Shown here in pieces: positions 19,386-30,226 of a stretch of 64,000 bases of DNA. This stretch comes from CAWCDJ01 sp963796675 (GTDB lineage: Bacteria; Acidobacteriota; Terriglobia; Bryobacterales; Bryobacteraceae), in NCBI GenBank assembly GCA_963796675.1, contig CAWCMS010000003.1, positions 434,001-498,000 on the forward strand, read 5' to 3'. The notes under the pieces are model-generated. The model saw nothing but the letters and a program-made list of their open reading frames with translations. It did not search any database and was not told the DNA's origin. Position 1 is the first letter of the stretch. Each line of letters opens with the position of its first letter. The position numbers and the translations under genes were made by a program.

Positions 19386-21524
19386 TTACTGCACGAATTC
19401 GACGACCGTGGAGGACTCTGCCGTGGTGCCGGCCTGTTTGGCCATGGCGCGTACCTGATAATTCCCCGGAGGGATCGAGGCCGTCGGATCGTCATCAGGT
19501 ACGGAATGCTGCCCTGGGCGTCGGCGGCGGGCAGTTGCATCGGCACTTTCGTCAGGCACTTTGCCGTTCTGCAGAACTCGATTTCCACGGCGGGCTGGGC
19601 CGAAATCGACGGGTCCTGATAACGGTGAAGAACAGGCGGAGCACGCGTTCGGCGCTTTCTTGACGTCATGTCCGTAGGTCGGGGTAACGCTGCCGCCCTG
19701 AAACTGGAATGGGTCGTCGGGGTCGAGACCCTTCGCGTTGGGCGTATAGGATCGCATCGGCGCAGGGAAGAGATGCCGACGCCGTTCGCCCGCGCGGCAC
19801 GGTGAATTCCGCGCGCTGCGTCCCGATTTTGCCGGCTCTCGCGATCCATCACGGCGGTTTCCAGGGTGTACTTTCCCGCGGGCAGCATCACGGTCATCTT
19901 ATCGAGGAAGTTGCCGAACTTCAGTTGGTCGGCGGTGACCTGAAACCCGCGGTCGCGAGCCAGCTTCTGAACCACTTCGCCCTTGGCGTCCTTCACCAGG
20001 GCGGCCAGCGAACAATGAACGTCGAGCGGGCCTTGGCCGGCCCGGGTTTGGGCTGCAATTCGTGCAGCGGCACTTCCACCAGCACGGCCACGGCGATTCC
20101 CTCAGCTCCGGGTTGCAGCAGGAGGGCGCCGGAGCGGAATTTGACGTCGTCGGAAGCTTTGGAGTCGGAGAGCATTTTCAGCAGCGGCAATTCGAAGGCC
20201 TGCCATCCCGCCGGCGCGAGCCTCAGGCGGCAGGGCGAAGTAGCCGTTGCGCGCGTGGATAACAAGGTCCTTGCGATTGGCATTGACCGAGATCTTGCGA
20301 AAACTGCCGTCGTAGTTCTGGATGCCCGGATTGAAAAAGACTTCGTAGTAGCTGCTGATTTCTTCGTTGACGTGGCGCAGCGGAACGCGCAAATCGTTGC
20401 TGTCGCCAATCAGGAAGCCGCCGGTGGATTCGGCCAGGTCGCGGACCGGCTCCTGCACATTGGCGCGGCCGGACACTTCGGCGTTATCGGAAGACATGAC
20501 TTCCTCCTTGGTCACCGCGCCTGAGGTTTTGCTCATGGTGCTGGCGCTGGATGCGGCCGCCCCGGCCAACTGGCTGCGTGCTCCCGCGTTCTGCGAGGTG
20601 GTCATGACACCGCGGGTATCCACGGAATAAAAAGTGACGTTGTTCCGGTTCGCCGTGCTCATCAAGCTGCGAAACGGCGTGTCCAATTCCGGCGGCAGCC
20701 GCATTCCCGTGGTGAAGTAGATGACCGATTTGCGGCCGGGCATCGTTCTTTGGCCATCCACCAGCGCCTTAAGTGCGGACAGGGTAAGGCGCGTGCCATA
20801 CCCGGCGACGCCCGCATCCAGGCGCAGCATGTAGAGCATCACCTGAGGCCAGCCTCGCCTGCAGCGCATCTGGCGCCGTTGTTGACCGCCTGCATCGCGG
20901 TCTGCGTAGCCGGCGGCGAGCAGGTTACCGAGGTCCTGATCGGCGCCGTTCTGCCCGCCCAGATTGCGTTTCAGTTCGGCTTGTATGGCGTCGGACTCGG
21001 ACGTCAGACTGGGGCCGCTGAGCCCCTCGGTGGCGCGATCGATCGCCTTGGTGAGTGCATCTTTGTCCTTGGTGAACTGTTGCAGGACGAAAAGCTGGGT
21101 ATTGATCACCACCACCGAGTAATACACGTTCGTTCCCTGATCGCCCTTGATCAGATCGAGTAGCCGCGGTGCGCGCCAGTTTGCGCTGGTCGGCTGCGGT
21201 CATGGCTTCGAAAGCGAGCGTGACCAGGCGGATCTGGCGCAGCGGATCGAGCGGAGTTTTGACGCCGCTCGAGGTCAGCGCATCCGCGCCGCTAACCAGG
21301 CGGAAAGAGGTGATGGTCTGTTTGGCGCCGTTATCGATGACCGAGATATCTTCGGGCTTGAGGTCGGTGATCGGTTTGCCCTTCTTGTCGCGCACGATCA
21401 GGTCGAGCAGGACTTCGTCGACGTTGGTCTTGACCGTGGACCCGGCGGCCTGTTGTGCGAGCGCCGGCAACGGGGCCAAAGCGGCCGCCACCAGCAGTGC
21501 GGACGATAGAACACGAAGCCTCAT
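19386..21524 (-). CDS. VWFA-related acidobacterial secreted protein (frameshifted)
   Basis: About 700-residue secreted protein of the VWFA-related Acidobacterial family (TIGR03436 type). ATG 21524 is preceded by GGAGG and opens a signal peptide ('LRVLSSALLVAAALAPLPAL'). The diagnostic N-terminal block follows ('NVDEVLLDLIVRDKKGKPI', 'DLKPEDISVIDNGAKQTI'), then the VWA domain ('KSVIYFTTGMRLPPELDT', 'NVTFYSVDTRGVM') and 'ESTGGFLIGDSNDLRVPLRH'. The C-terminal region is beta-rich and ends 'TTAESSTVVEFVQ'. Frame changes occur near 21170, 20850-20900, 20230, 20010, 19825, 19750 and 19500-19640. The intact piece is 20240-20840. It is followed closely upstream, on the same strand, by a TPR protein gene, a common pairing in this phylum. 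Role unknown; possibly adhesion or matrix. Confidence 0.8.
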
Positions 21525-21543
21525 GAAACCTCCTCGACCACCC

Positions 21544-22630
21544 TCAACTATTTCCAAGATTTTCCAGGCGCTTGAATTCCGCGAGCTCGCGCGCCGAATC
21601 TGCCTTGCGTCCCAGCCGCGTATAGGCGGACGCCAGACTCAAGCGCGCATCCGGGCTCGCCGGCGCCAGCTCGACCGCCGTTTCCAATTCCACAGCCGCG
21701 CGCGCCGGATTGTCTTTCGCCAGCAACGCGCGGCCCAGCGCCACGTGCGTGCCAAAATCTTCGGGACTCGCTTTGACGGCCCGCTCGCCGTATTCCAGAG
21801 CCGCGTCGAACTCTTCGCGTTTAAGGTAGATGACAGTGAGCCCCATCAAGGCCGGAACATGGTCCGGGGCCAACTCCACCGCCTTCTTGATTTCGTCGAT
21901 GCCACGGTCCGACGACTGCAAATTCAAAAACGCGCCGTAGCGGAAGTGCACGTTCGCCTCTTCGGGAAATTGGGCGACCACGGCTTCGAACTTTTCTGTA
22001 GCTTCCTTGAAATCCATCTCCATCACCGAGGCCATGGCGTCACCCAGCTTGAACACCAGTTCGCGGCTGGCTTCCGGCACCTCGAAAGGCAGCCAGCGTT
22101 GACGCAGCCCGGCGACGCCGGCAGCCACTACGATCTCGGGTGTCTTTTTGTCTTTTCGCGTGAGATCGGTGAGCGCGGCGATGGCACGTTCGAAATTGCC
22201 GGTCTTGGTGAGCACCAACGCCAGATGCAGCCACGCGGCACGCGCCAGTTCGGCCGGCTCCTTGAATTTGAGGCTCTCCGCATGGCTCAGGCTTTCCAGC
22301 GCGGCGTCGTAGCGGCGCAGTTTGTATTCGCACAGGCCGGACATGGTCCACGCGGGCACGCTGTCCGGCTTCAGGCCGGCCAGCTTTCGGAAGGCCGGAG
22401 CGCACTCGCTGTACCTGTCGAGATCGTAGGCGATCGAACCCAGGCTCCACAGGCCCTCATCCCAATCCGGTTTGAGCTTGAGCGCACGCTGATATAAGGC
22501 CAGCGCTTGCTCCAGTTGTTTGGCGTCGCGCGCCGCATCGGCCTGCCGGGAGAGAGTTGCGAAGGTGGGCGGCGCACTCTGTCCGCCAGCGGATTGCCGA
22601 GATCAATAAGGCTGTCAGGGTGCCTCGCAT
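21544..22630 (-). CDS. Exported tetratricopeptide repeat protein (frameshift in signal region)
   Basis: About 360 residues made almost wholly of TPR helical hairpins, a protein-protein interaction scaffold. Repeats are visible as 'ALALYQRALKLKPDWDEGLW', 'AWTMSGLCEYKLRRYDAAL', 'ALMGLTVIYLKREEFDAAL', 'THVALGRALLAKDNPARAA' and 'ARLSLASAYTRLGRKADSA'. The ATG at 22630 starts a good signal peptide (MRGTLTALLISAI), but that frame leaves the TPR frame at about 22595; removing one C from ATCCGCT joins 'LLISAIAGGQSAPP' to the repeats. An internal start at 22359 would discard two clear repeats. It ends 19 bases upstream of the VWFA gene, so the two are probably co-transcribed. Confidence 0.78.
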
Positions 22631-22717
22631 CAGGCTTCTATGTTAACCCGCGGCAAAAAGGAAAGGGCGGATGCCTCTCGCAGACATCCGCCCGATGAAT
22701 CAGGTTGCGCCCAGCGA

Positions 22718-25700
22718 TCAGAAGTAGAACTTGGCCGCGACCTGGATGATGCGATGGCCCTGCTTTTCGGTGACGGTGCCGAACAAAGGCGTGTTGACCT
22801 TGCCGGAAGTGCCATCGAAACCGAGGCCGAGGTTGGCGCCGTTGAACGACCACAACGGGTGGTTCAGGAAATTGGTGCCATTGAAGCGGATCTGCAGTTT
22901 CTTCGACTCCTTAATCTGGAAGTTCTTGAAGAGTCCCAGGTCGGAGTTGAAGAAAGACGGTCCGTAGATCGCCGGAAGCACGCTTGGGCCGTTTTGGCCG
23001 ATACCCGTCGGGAAGGCGAAGCAGCTCGGATTGATGTACTGGTGCGCCGCCAGCCCGGAGGTCGGGTTGCAGGTCAGGACCGGGTTGAGCTGGATATCGT
23101 TCGTGCCCAACAGCGAAACGTTGCTGACATTGATTCCGGTTGGGTTTAGGCGCTTATGCTTCCCGGTATCTTATAGCCATTGAGATTCATTCCGAAGTTC
23201 TGACCCTGTATACCGGTCAGGTTCGGACCACTCTCGATCTGCGTGATACCGGAGACTTGCCAGCCATTCACAAAGCCGCCGGCGATCATTGTTGTTGACC
23301 GGGTTGCCTAACTCCACCGAATATGCGGTGTTGAAAATGTGCGTGCGGTTGGCCGGCTGAACGCCGTAGTCGTTAGAGAGGTTGTACTGATCGAGCGCTG
23401 GGTTGACGATCCCCATCGCTTTGCCATAGGCATAATTCATGTTGATGGTGTAGCGGCCTTTGGTACGGACCCACGTCACCTGGAGGGCGTTGTAGTTGGC
23501 GTAGGCGTTGTTGGTGGCCAGGTACAGGTCGGAGAAGCCCTTCAGCGGACGGAAATTGTCAGCCGTCAGGCTATTGGGGTCCACGCCGCTGGCTCAGCAT
23601 GGCGCCCACCGGAACCAGGTTGATATTCGAGCCGGCTCCGGTGCTGTTCGGCAGGCATGCTCCGGTTGCCGACGTAAGCCGCCTCCAGCAGGCTGGACCA
23701 CGGCATCCGCTGCGATACGGTGAAGCTGTAACTGTCGGTATACGGCTGCCGGTCGTCCTTGCTGTCCACCGCGGCCGGAGATAGCGCCTGCGTGCTGAAG
23801 TTCAGCGTGTCGAACTGGTTCGCCAACAGCGGAATTCCGTTGACGTTGTTGCCCAGGTTGACGGTCTACGCCCGCGGCAACGTCCAGGCCGCTGGTGAAC
23901 TGGCCGGAGTGGTAGTAGTACCGCCCCCATCCGCCGCGCAGCACGGTATTGCCTTTGCCGGACAGATCGTACGCCATGCCGAAACGAGGCTGGAAGAAGA
24001 TGGCCCGGGTCGGGAATCCGCCGATCGGCACGGATGGATCGCGCTTGTTCCACTCGAAGCCGCAGTACTGCGGCGGCGTGCAAGTGGGCTTGTACTGCGA
24101 GTAGTTGAAGATCGAGTAGCCCTCGCCCATGCGGTCGACCCACGGCTGGAAGTGCGTCAGGCGAAGTCCCAGCTCCAGGGTCACGGCGATTGACCTTCCA
24201 CGAATCCTGCACGAAACCTTCGTACGTGTGTAGGCGATGTCGTTAATGCGGTTGAACGATGTCTCGTTGTAGGAGTTCAGCGTGCCGGTAAACAAATCGG
24301 CATAAGCGTTGCCGAAAGTATTCGGGTTACTGACATTCACCTCAGGTAGCCGTTGGTGTTGTTGTTGGCCGGCTGGGCGTTGCGGATCCATTCCCAGAAA
24401 ACGCCGGCCTTCACGGTGTGGGTCCCCACGACCTTCGTCACGGTGTCGCTGAAGCTCGGCATCCACTTATCGGCATAAAGACCGGCCGAGGCCCGCCCGC
24501 TTCGAAGCCGCCGGGGTTGAAGACCAGCGCCGCTTCCTCGCTCTGCCAGCCGTTTCCGCCGAAAGACGGAATCTGCGTCACGCCGTTCTTGAACAGGCCC
24601 TTGTAGTCGTAGCCCACCTGAGTACGGTCCACTTTGCAAGGATCCTCGAAGACATTCGGAAAGCCGATAAAGGTGTAGCCGAAGACGAATTCATTCGTCA
24701 TGGTCGGGTTGAAGACGTGGGTCAGCGATGCCGAAACCGAATCGGACCTGTTCTTGCCCTGAACCGGAGTCGGATAGGGCACTTGGCCGTTCCGCCACCA
24801 CAAGCCCACCGGGAACAACTGGGATTCGCGCTGCAGATTGTAGCGCACGAACAGCTTGGTGTTGTCGCTGACGCTGTAATCCAGGCGCGACATCCACTGC
24901 GTGTTGTTCTGATTGAAGGTTTCCGCCTGCACGTAGTTAAAGCCGCCGGTCGCGTTCGGGTCGGCATTCGGCTGCGGATAGAGCTTCATCAGCGCCTGCA
25001 TATTCGGATCGAGCAGCGAGGAGGGAAAGATCCCGCCGGGCGCCTGCTGGGCCGCTGCGTTCAATTGTCCCGGAGGCCCGCCCGAGGCCGTGATGTTCCC
25101 CAGCTTCGCCAGTTCCGAAGGCGAGAAGTTGCCGTTGATCGCCGGCGGTCGGAACGGTCGCGCGAAGCAGGCCGGTGTCGAGTACCTGGTAGAAATATTC
25201 GAAGCCGGTAAAGAAGAACAACTTGTTGCGGTTCCGGTTGAACTTGGTGCCGGGGATCAGCACCGGGCCGCCGATTGTGATCCCGGGGTAGTAATACTTG
25301 TTTTCCGGCCGCGCCTGGCCGCTGGCGTTGAACAGAGCGTCGTTCGCATTCAGCGTGTAGTTGCGGGCGTAGAAGAAACCCGAACCGTGGAAGTCCTGGC
25401 CGCCCGATTTCGCGACCGAAGTGATGACCGCGGGACCCTTCTGGTTCTCCGCGCTGAAGTTCGAGGTCATTACCTTGAACTCCTCCACCATGTCGGAATT
25501 CGGGTTGACCGGCGTATCGCAGTTGCAGCCCGGGTCCGAAACATGCGCGCCATCGGCCGTGATATCCAGTGAGTTGCTCGGCAGGCCGTTGTAGGAGAAG
25601 GCGTTGTTCAAGAGGGCTCTGGCTGCCGGCATCTCCGTTGGCGTTGATGCCGATCGTCTCACCGGTGTAGTTCGACTTATTCGACGTCCCGTCTGGATGC

Positions 25701-26200
25701 CGAAGCCCGGCATGATCTTGATGAACTCAGCCGCGTTGCTGCCCACCGACACGTAGCTCTGCAACTCCTTAGTTGTCAGCGTCGCCGACTTTTCACCGGA
25801 ATCGACCGGCACGATCGTGGCGATGCTGCCGGTGATCTCTACTGTTGAGGTCGTGCCCACTTTAAGCGTGGCGTTGATATTGCGCTTCTCGCCGCCGCTC
25901 ATCGGAATGCCCGTCACCTTATAGGTCTCAAAACCCTTGGATTCGATCGTGATCTCGTACGTGCCGACCGGAACCGAAGCGAAGTAAAGTAGCCGTCCGT
26001 TGGTGACCGTCGCGCGCAGAGACCCGGACTGCGCATCCTTCAGTGTCACTTTGGCGCCAACCACTGCGCGTCTGACGGATCCGAGACAACGCCCGTGAGT
26101 GTCGCGTAGATGCCCTGCGCGGCAAGATTGCCCGCCAGCACCATGCCCGCGATGCACCGCCAGAATTCCGCGCCACCTTTTGTGTTGGTCTAATTTTCAT
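22718..26200 (-). CDS. TonB-dependent receptor with carboxypeptidase-regulatory-like N terminus (frameshifted)
   Basis: Outer-membrane receptor of about 1,150 residues, the OmpA/TonB-receptor-like type abundant in Acidobacteriota. ATG 26200 follows a GGAGGCGG sequence. A signal sequence is followed by a CarboxypepD_reg-like domain ('VVGAKVTLKDAQSGSLRATV', 'VPVGTYEITIESKGFETYKV'), a plug-like region ('NPNSDMVEEFKVMTSNFSAE', 'GPAVITSVAKSGGQDFHGSG') and a beta-barrel ('FFTGFEYFYQ', 'RPRFGMAYDLSGKGNTVLRG'). The final residues 'IIQVAAKFYF' end in Phe, as outer-membrane barrels do. The frame changes at least ten times (near 26155, 26065, 25995, 25685, 25620, 25150, 24470, 24345, 24210, 23870, 23650, 23590, 23290 and 23130). 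The long middle piece 24940-25610 is clean. Imports an unknown large substrate, perhaps glycan fragments. Confidence 0.8.
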
Positions 26201-26655
26201 TTGAACCGCCTCCCCTCCTAAATGGAAAGTGCGCACACCCTGCCCTTTGCGGATTGGGAGTAATATAAACCTACTAATAACAAAAAAAGGCTAATGCGCC
26301 AGAGATGCGGTAAATCCACCGGCGATCCCCATCAGGTCTGAAGTGAATCTCAACAGGCGGTTCGTCGATTGCGTTAAACACCCCAAAACATCCGGATACA
26401 AGCGGGAAATTGCACTGTAGAGGCCGGCGCCAAGCGCTCCAAGAGAAGGCCTTCCGGTAACCCGGCGCCAGCAACCCGGCCCGTCTGGCCCCGAGTATAA
26501 CGGACAATCTCCGGGAGGGGCGTTAACGGAAGCGTAACGGAATCGCGTTAATGTTCGGGTTAACGATTGATTACAGACTTCTAAGTCCCTGAATCATCAA
26601 CATGCCCGGCCACTCCAGCGGTTGGTGGTAGAATCCTTTCCTGGGAAGACCGACT
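26201..26655. other. Divergent intergenic region, 455 bases
   Basis: Between the minus-strand TonB receptor and the plus-strand TPR/deiodinase-like gene. It is AT-richer than its surroundings around 26261-26300 (AATATAAACCTACTAATAAC followed by an A run), the likeliest promoter area for the receptor, and around 26520-26580, which contains several GTTAACG/GTAACGG repeats. I see no coding signal; open frames here lack coding character. Confidence 0.45.
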
Positions 26656-28078
26656 GTGTTGCGGTGCTGTCTGTGGGTAGTCTTGTTGTTGGGATTTGGC
26701 GCAGGCAACCGGCCCCGGATGCGCCTTAGATCGGGCCATCGCCTTGCACCAATCCGGTGACCTGGAAGGGGCGGCGCGGAATATCGGATCTGCATCGAGG
26801 CCAATCCCGGCGCGTCGAGGTCCGCGCCAACTTCGGCGTGGTGTTGGCTGGGCTGGGACGCTACGAAGAGGCCATCGAGCAGTACCGCGCCGCTCTCCCT
26901 GGCCCCTCCCGAAATGGCCGACAGGCTCCGCTTCAACCTGGCTCTGGCCTATTACAAATCGTCGCGGATTGCCGAAGCCATTCCCCAGTTCCAAAGTCTC
27001 CACAACGCCAACCCAGCGGATCTCGGACTCGCCATGCTGCTCGCTGACTCCTACCTGCAGACCGGGCAATTTCCGGAGGCGGTGGACCTGCTCAAGCCGC
27101 TGACCGTGCCGCCCGAAGATCGCGATGCCGTGGACTATGTCCTGGGAATGGCGTTGATCCGCGGCGGAAACGTCGCGGAAGGGCAGGTTCACGTTGATCG
27201 CATCCTGAGCCGGGGGGAGTCGGCGGAGGGCCACTTCCTGCTGGGTCCCCGCTCTTTATGGCTGGGATTATCCGGCGGCGGTGCAGGAATCGCAAAAGCC
27301 GCGGCCCTGAATCCCAAAGTGCCTTCGCTCCAGTCCTACTACGGCCGGGCACTCCTTTTTACAGGAGATGCCGATGGGGCGGCCGAGGCCTTTCGCAAAG
27401 AGCTGGCTGCAATCCCAACGATTTCGACGCCAATTACCGGCTCGCCGCCATCCTCGCCCGCGGCAGGCCTCCGAAGCCCGACATCTCTTGAACGCGCGGT
27501 GGAGTTGCGGCCCGCCTCGGCGGAAGCCCGGGCGGCTCTCGAGCACGGATTTTCGCAAACCAGCCGCGGACCCGGTGTCCCGGTGGGAGCCGCGGCTCCC
27601 TCTGTCGGCGCGCTCGATCTCGGCGGACTCCGGCGCCCGGCGTATTGGTCTTTGGAAGCTACACCTGCCCGAAACTGCGTTATTCCGCGGCGGAGCTGAA
27701 GCGGGTCTGGGCAGAATTCCACGACCAGGTGGATTTCCGCCTGGTTTACATCCGCGAGGCGCACGCGGAGGGGCGCCGAAAGAGATGGCAGAGCACCATC
27801 AATCAAAGAGGGCATGGATCTTCCGCCGGCCCGCACGCTGGCCGAAAAACGGCGCACGCCGAACTATGCCTGCGCAAACTCGACCTGCCGTTTGCCTCCG
27901 TGGTGGATAGCATGGACGGCACCGCCGAGAAGGCCTACCACGCGTGGCCAAGCCGCGTATACCTGGTCGGACGGGACGGCCGGGTCGCTTTCGACAGCCG
28001 TCTGGGCGAGCAGGACTTCCGGATAGCCGGATTTCGTGTCCGCGATTCGCGAGGCCTGGCGCGGAGGGGAGTGCATGA
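26656..28078 (+). CDS. TPR protein with C-terminal iodothyronine-deiodinase-like thioredoxin domain (frameshifted)
   Basis: About 470 residues. GTG 26656 starts a signal peptide ('LRCCLWVVLLLGFGAG'). TPRs follow: 'AIALHQSGDLEGAAR', 'FGVVLAGLGRYEEAIEQYRA', 'LRFNLALAYYKSSRIAEAIP' and 'LLADSYLQTGQFPEAVDLL'. From about 27645 a thioredoxin-fold domain of the T4_deiodinase type appears: 'VFGSYTCPKLR' (active-site region with Cys where vertebrate enzymes have Sec nearby), 'DFRLVYIREAHAEGR', 'KLDLPFASVVDSMDGTAEKA' and 'PSRVYLVGRDGRVAFDS'. Frame changes near 26690, 26785, 26815, 26900, 27265, 27410, 27640, 27765, 27815 and 28035. The TPR part is paralogous to the next gene, with which it overlaps (ATGA at 28075). 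Likely a periplasmic thiol redox enzyme rather than a deiodinase (inference). Confidence 0.68.
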
Positions 28079-29203
28079 GGGCGGCAATAGGCGACTGCTC
28101 GCACGATCGCGCGGTGCCTGATCTGCCTGATGGTGCTGGCTCAGCCCGCCGGGCCGGAAGCCATCCTGCGCCATGCCATCGAACTCCACCAGTCCGGCGA
28201 CATCGATGGCGCCATCCGCGAGTATCGCGCCTATCTCAAACAGAAACCCGAAAAACGTCATCGCCCTCTCGAACCTGGGGGCGGCGCTTTCCCGCTCCGG
28301 CCACTACCAGGACGCCACGGTCGAGTACCGGCATGCGCTGAAAGTCGATCCGCACAACATTCCGATCCGCCTCAACATGGCTCTGGCCTATTACAAAACC
28401 GCCCGGATCCCGGAGGCGGCCTCGGAACTGGAAACGGTCGTAAAGCGCCAGCCGGATAGCCGGCAGGCGGTGTACCTTCTGGCCGATGCGACCTCCGTTT
28501 GGGCGAAGACAAGAAGGTCATCGAGCTCCTGTCGCCTCTCGAGAAGCAGACTCCCAACGACAAGGCGCTGAATTACCTGCTGGGGACAGCGCTGATCCGC
28601 GATAACCAGGCCGCCCGCGGCCAGGTGCTGGTGGATCGAATTCTGCGCGACGGCGATTCCGCCGAAGCGCGCCTGATGATGGGCGCCGCCAAAATCAACG
28701 TACAGGATTACTCCGGTGCGCTGAGCGACCTGAAGCGCGCCGTCGAACTCAACCCCAAACTCCCCGACGTTTATTCTTATTACGGATTGGCGCTGATGAC
28801 CACGGGGGACACGCCGGGCGCAGCCGTGGCCTTCCGCAAGGAACTGGAGTCGAACCCCAACGACTTCGTCTCCAACCTGCAGCTGGGGGTGCTGCTCAAG
28901 CAGGACGAAGATTTCACCGGCGCGCGCCGTTGCTTCGAGCGGGCCCTCATGATTCGCCCCAGCGACCCGGGAGTGCGCTACCAGTTGGCGACACTGGACC
29001 TGATGTCCGGCAAGATCGAGGAAGCCCGCGCCGCACTGGAGAAGCTCACCAGGGAGTCGCCGCAATTCGTGGAGGCGCACGTTTCTCTTGCCACAGTCTA
29101 TTACCGGATGAAGCGCAAGGAAGATGGCGACCGCGAGCGCGCGATCGTGCTGAAGCTCAACGCCGCGAAGCAGGCCGCGGAACCGGGAGCAAAGGTGCCG
29201 TGA
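28075..29203 (+). CDS. Exported TPR protein (frameshifted near the N terminus)
   Basis: About 375 residues of TPRs: 'ILRHAIELHQSGDIDGAIRE', 'ALSRSGHYQDATVEYRHALK', 'IRLNMALAYYKTARIPEAAS', 'SGALSDLKRAVELNPKLPDV' and 'GVRYQLATLDLMSGKIEEAR'. ATG 28075 overlaps the preceding stop; skipping one C at about 28112 joins 'MRAAIGDCS' to 'ARCLICLMVLAQPAGP', a good signal peptide. Further frame changes lie near 28252 (A run in GAAAAACG) and 28493. The last 235 residues are clean. Its repeats match the upstream TPR/deiodinase-like protein nearly position for position, so the pair arose by tandem duplication. It overlaps the GTG of the cytochrome gene by four bases. Likely an assembly partner for the haem protein. 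Confidence 0.78.
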
Positions 29204-30217
29204 GACGCGCTTTCTGCGTGTTGCCGCTGCTGGCCCGCGCCGGTTCGCCTTATGCCGGTTCAGCCGTCTGCGCCGAGTGCCATCGGCCGGAGGCCGCCAG
29301 GTATCCGGGGGACGGCCATGGCGAACGCGCTCAAACCGGTCGCCGACTGTGAGATCTTGCAGCAGCATCCGAGCCTTCGGCGCGAGGCGGCGCCTACCAA
29401 TACAGCCTCATCCGGCAGGGAGATTCCACCATGATGACGGTGACCGGCAGCGGACAGAAGCTGACCGTGCCGTTGTTGTGGGCGTTCGGCCGCGGCAAAG
29501 CCGGGCAGACCTACGTGTTCGAGCGGGATGGCGTATTTTATGAAAGCCGTGTCAGTTTCTATGAAGTCCCTGGACGGCCTCGACCTCACCATGGGAGCCG
29601 TAAACTCCCACCTCACCGGAATTGACGACGCGGCAGGACGCCGCATGAATGAGATTTCAGCCCGCGAGTGTTTCGGCTGCCATTCCACCGGAGGAGTCGC
29701 CCAGGGACACTTGCATCCCGAGTCCATCGCACCGGGTGTGGGCTGCGAGTCTTGTCACGGACCCGCCGCGAAGCATGTAGCCGCGGTGCGGGCCGGGAAT
29801 GCGGTGGAGGCACGGATGCCGAAGCTGGGGGGATTGGGCGCCGAAGACATGTCGAACCTGTGCGGCCAATGCCACCGCACCTGGTCGCAGATCGCGTTGA
29901 ACGGACCGCGCGGGGTCAACAATGTGCGCTTCCAGCCCTACCGGCTGACCAACAGCAAATGCTACGACGCCTCCGACGAACGGATTCGCTGCACAGCCTG
30001 CCACGATCCCCACGGCCCGCTGGTCCGGACCGCCGCGGCATACGATTCCAAGTGCACTGCCTGCCACTCCGCCGCTGCCCATTCCAAAATCTGCCCCGTG
30101 GCGAAAGCGAAGTGTGTGAGCTGCCACATGCCGAAGACCGACTTGCCGGGCTCCCACACGAAATTCACGGATCACGAGATCCGCATCGTCCGTGCGAATG
30201 AGCCCTACCCAGACTGA
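29200..30217 (+). CDS. Seven-haem periplasmic cytochrome c (frameshifted near N terminus)
   Basis: About 338 residues with seven CXXCH haem-binding motifs: CAECH (29269-29283), CFGCH (29669-29683), CESCH (29744-29758), CGQCH (29861-29875), CTACH (29990-30004), CTACH (30053-30067) and CVSCH (30113-30127). GTG 29200 overlaps the preceding TPR stop and begins a short signal peptide ('RRAFCVLPLLARAG'). The overall pattern, with 'CHMPKTDLPGSHTKFTDHEI' at the end, resembles the cytochrome c554/DmsE-like multihaem group. The frame changes near 29310, 29400 and 29570; the last 230 residues are clean. It presumably carries electrons in the periplasm; the partner could be the co-encoded CRTAC1 protein or a respiratory complex elsewhere. 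There are no TM helices besides the signal, unlike the five-haem protein at 13.2 kb. Confidence 0.83.
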
Positions 30218-30226
30218 TCAGAACCT

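Noticed and set aside
26274..26507. 77-residue minus-strand open frame in the intergenic region
   Set aside because: No ribosome binding site, atypical composition, lies in the AT-rich promoter region; no recognisable domain.
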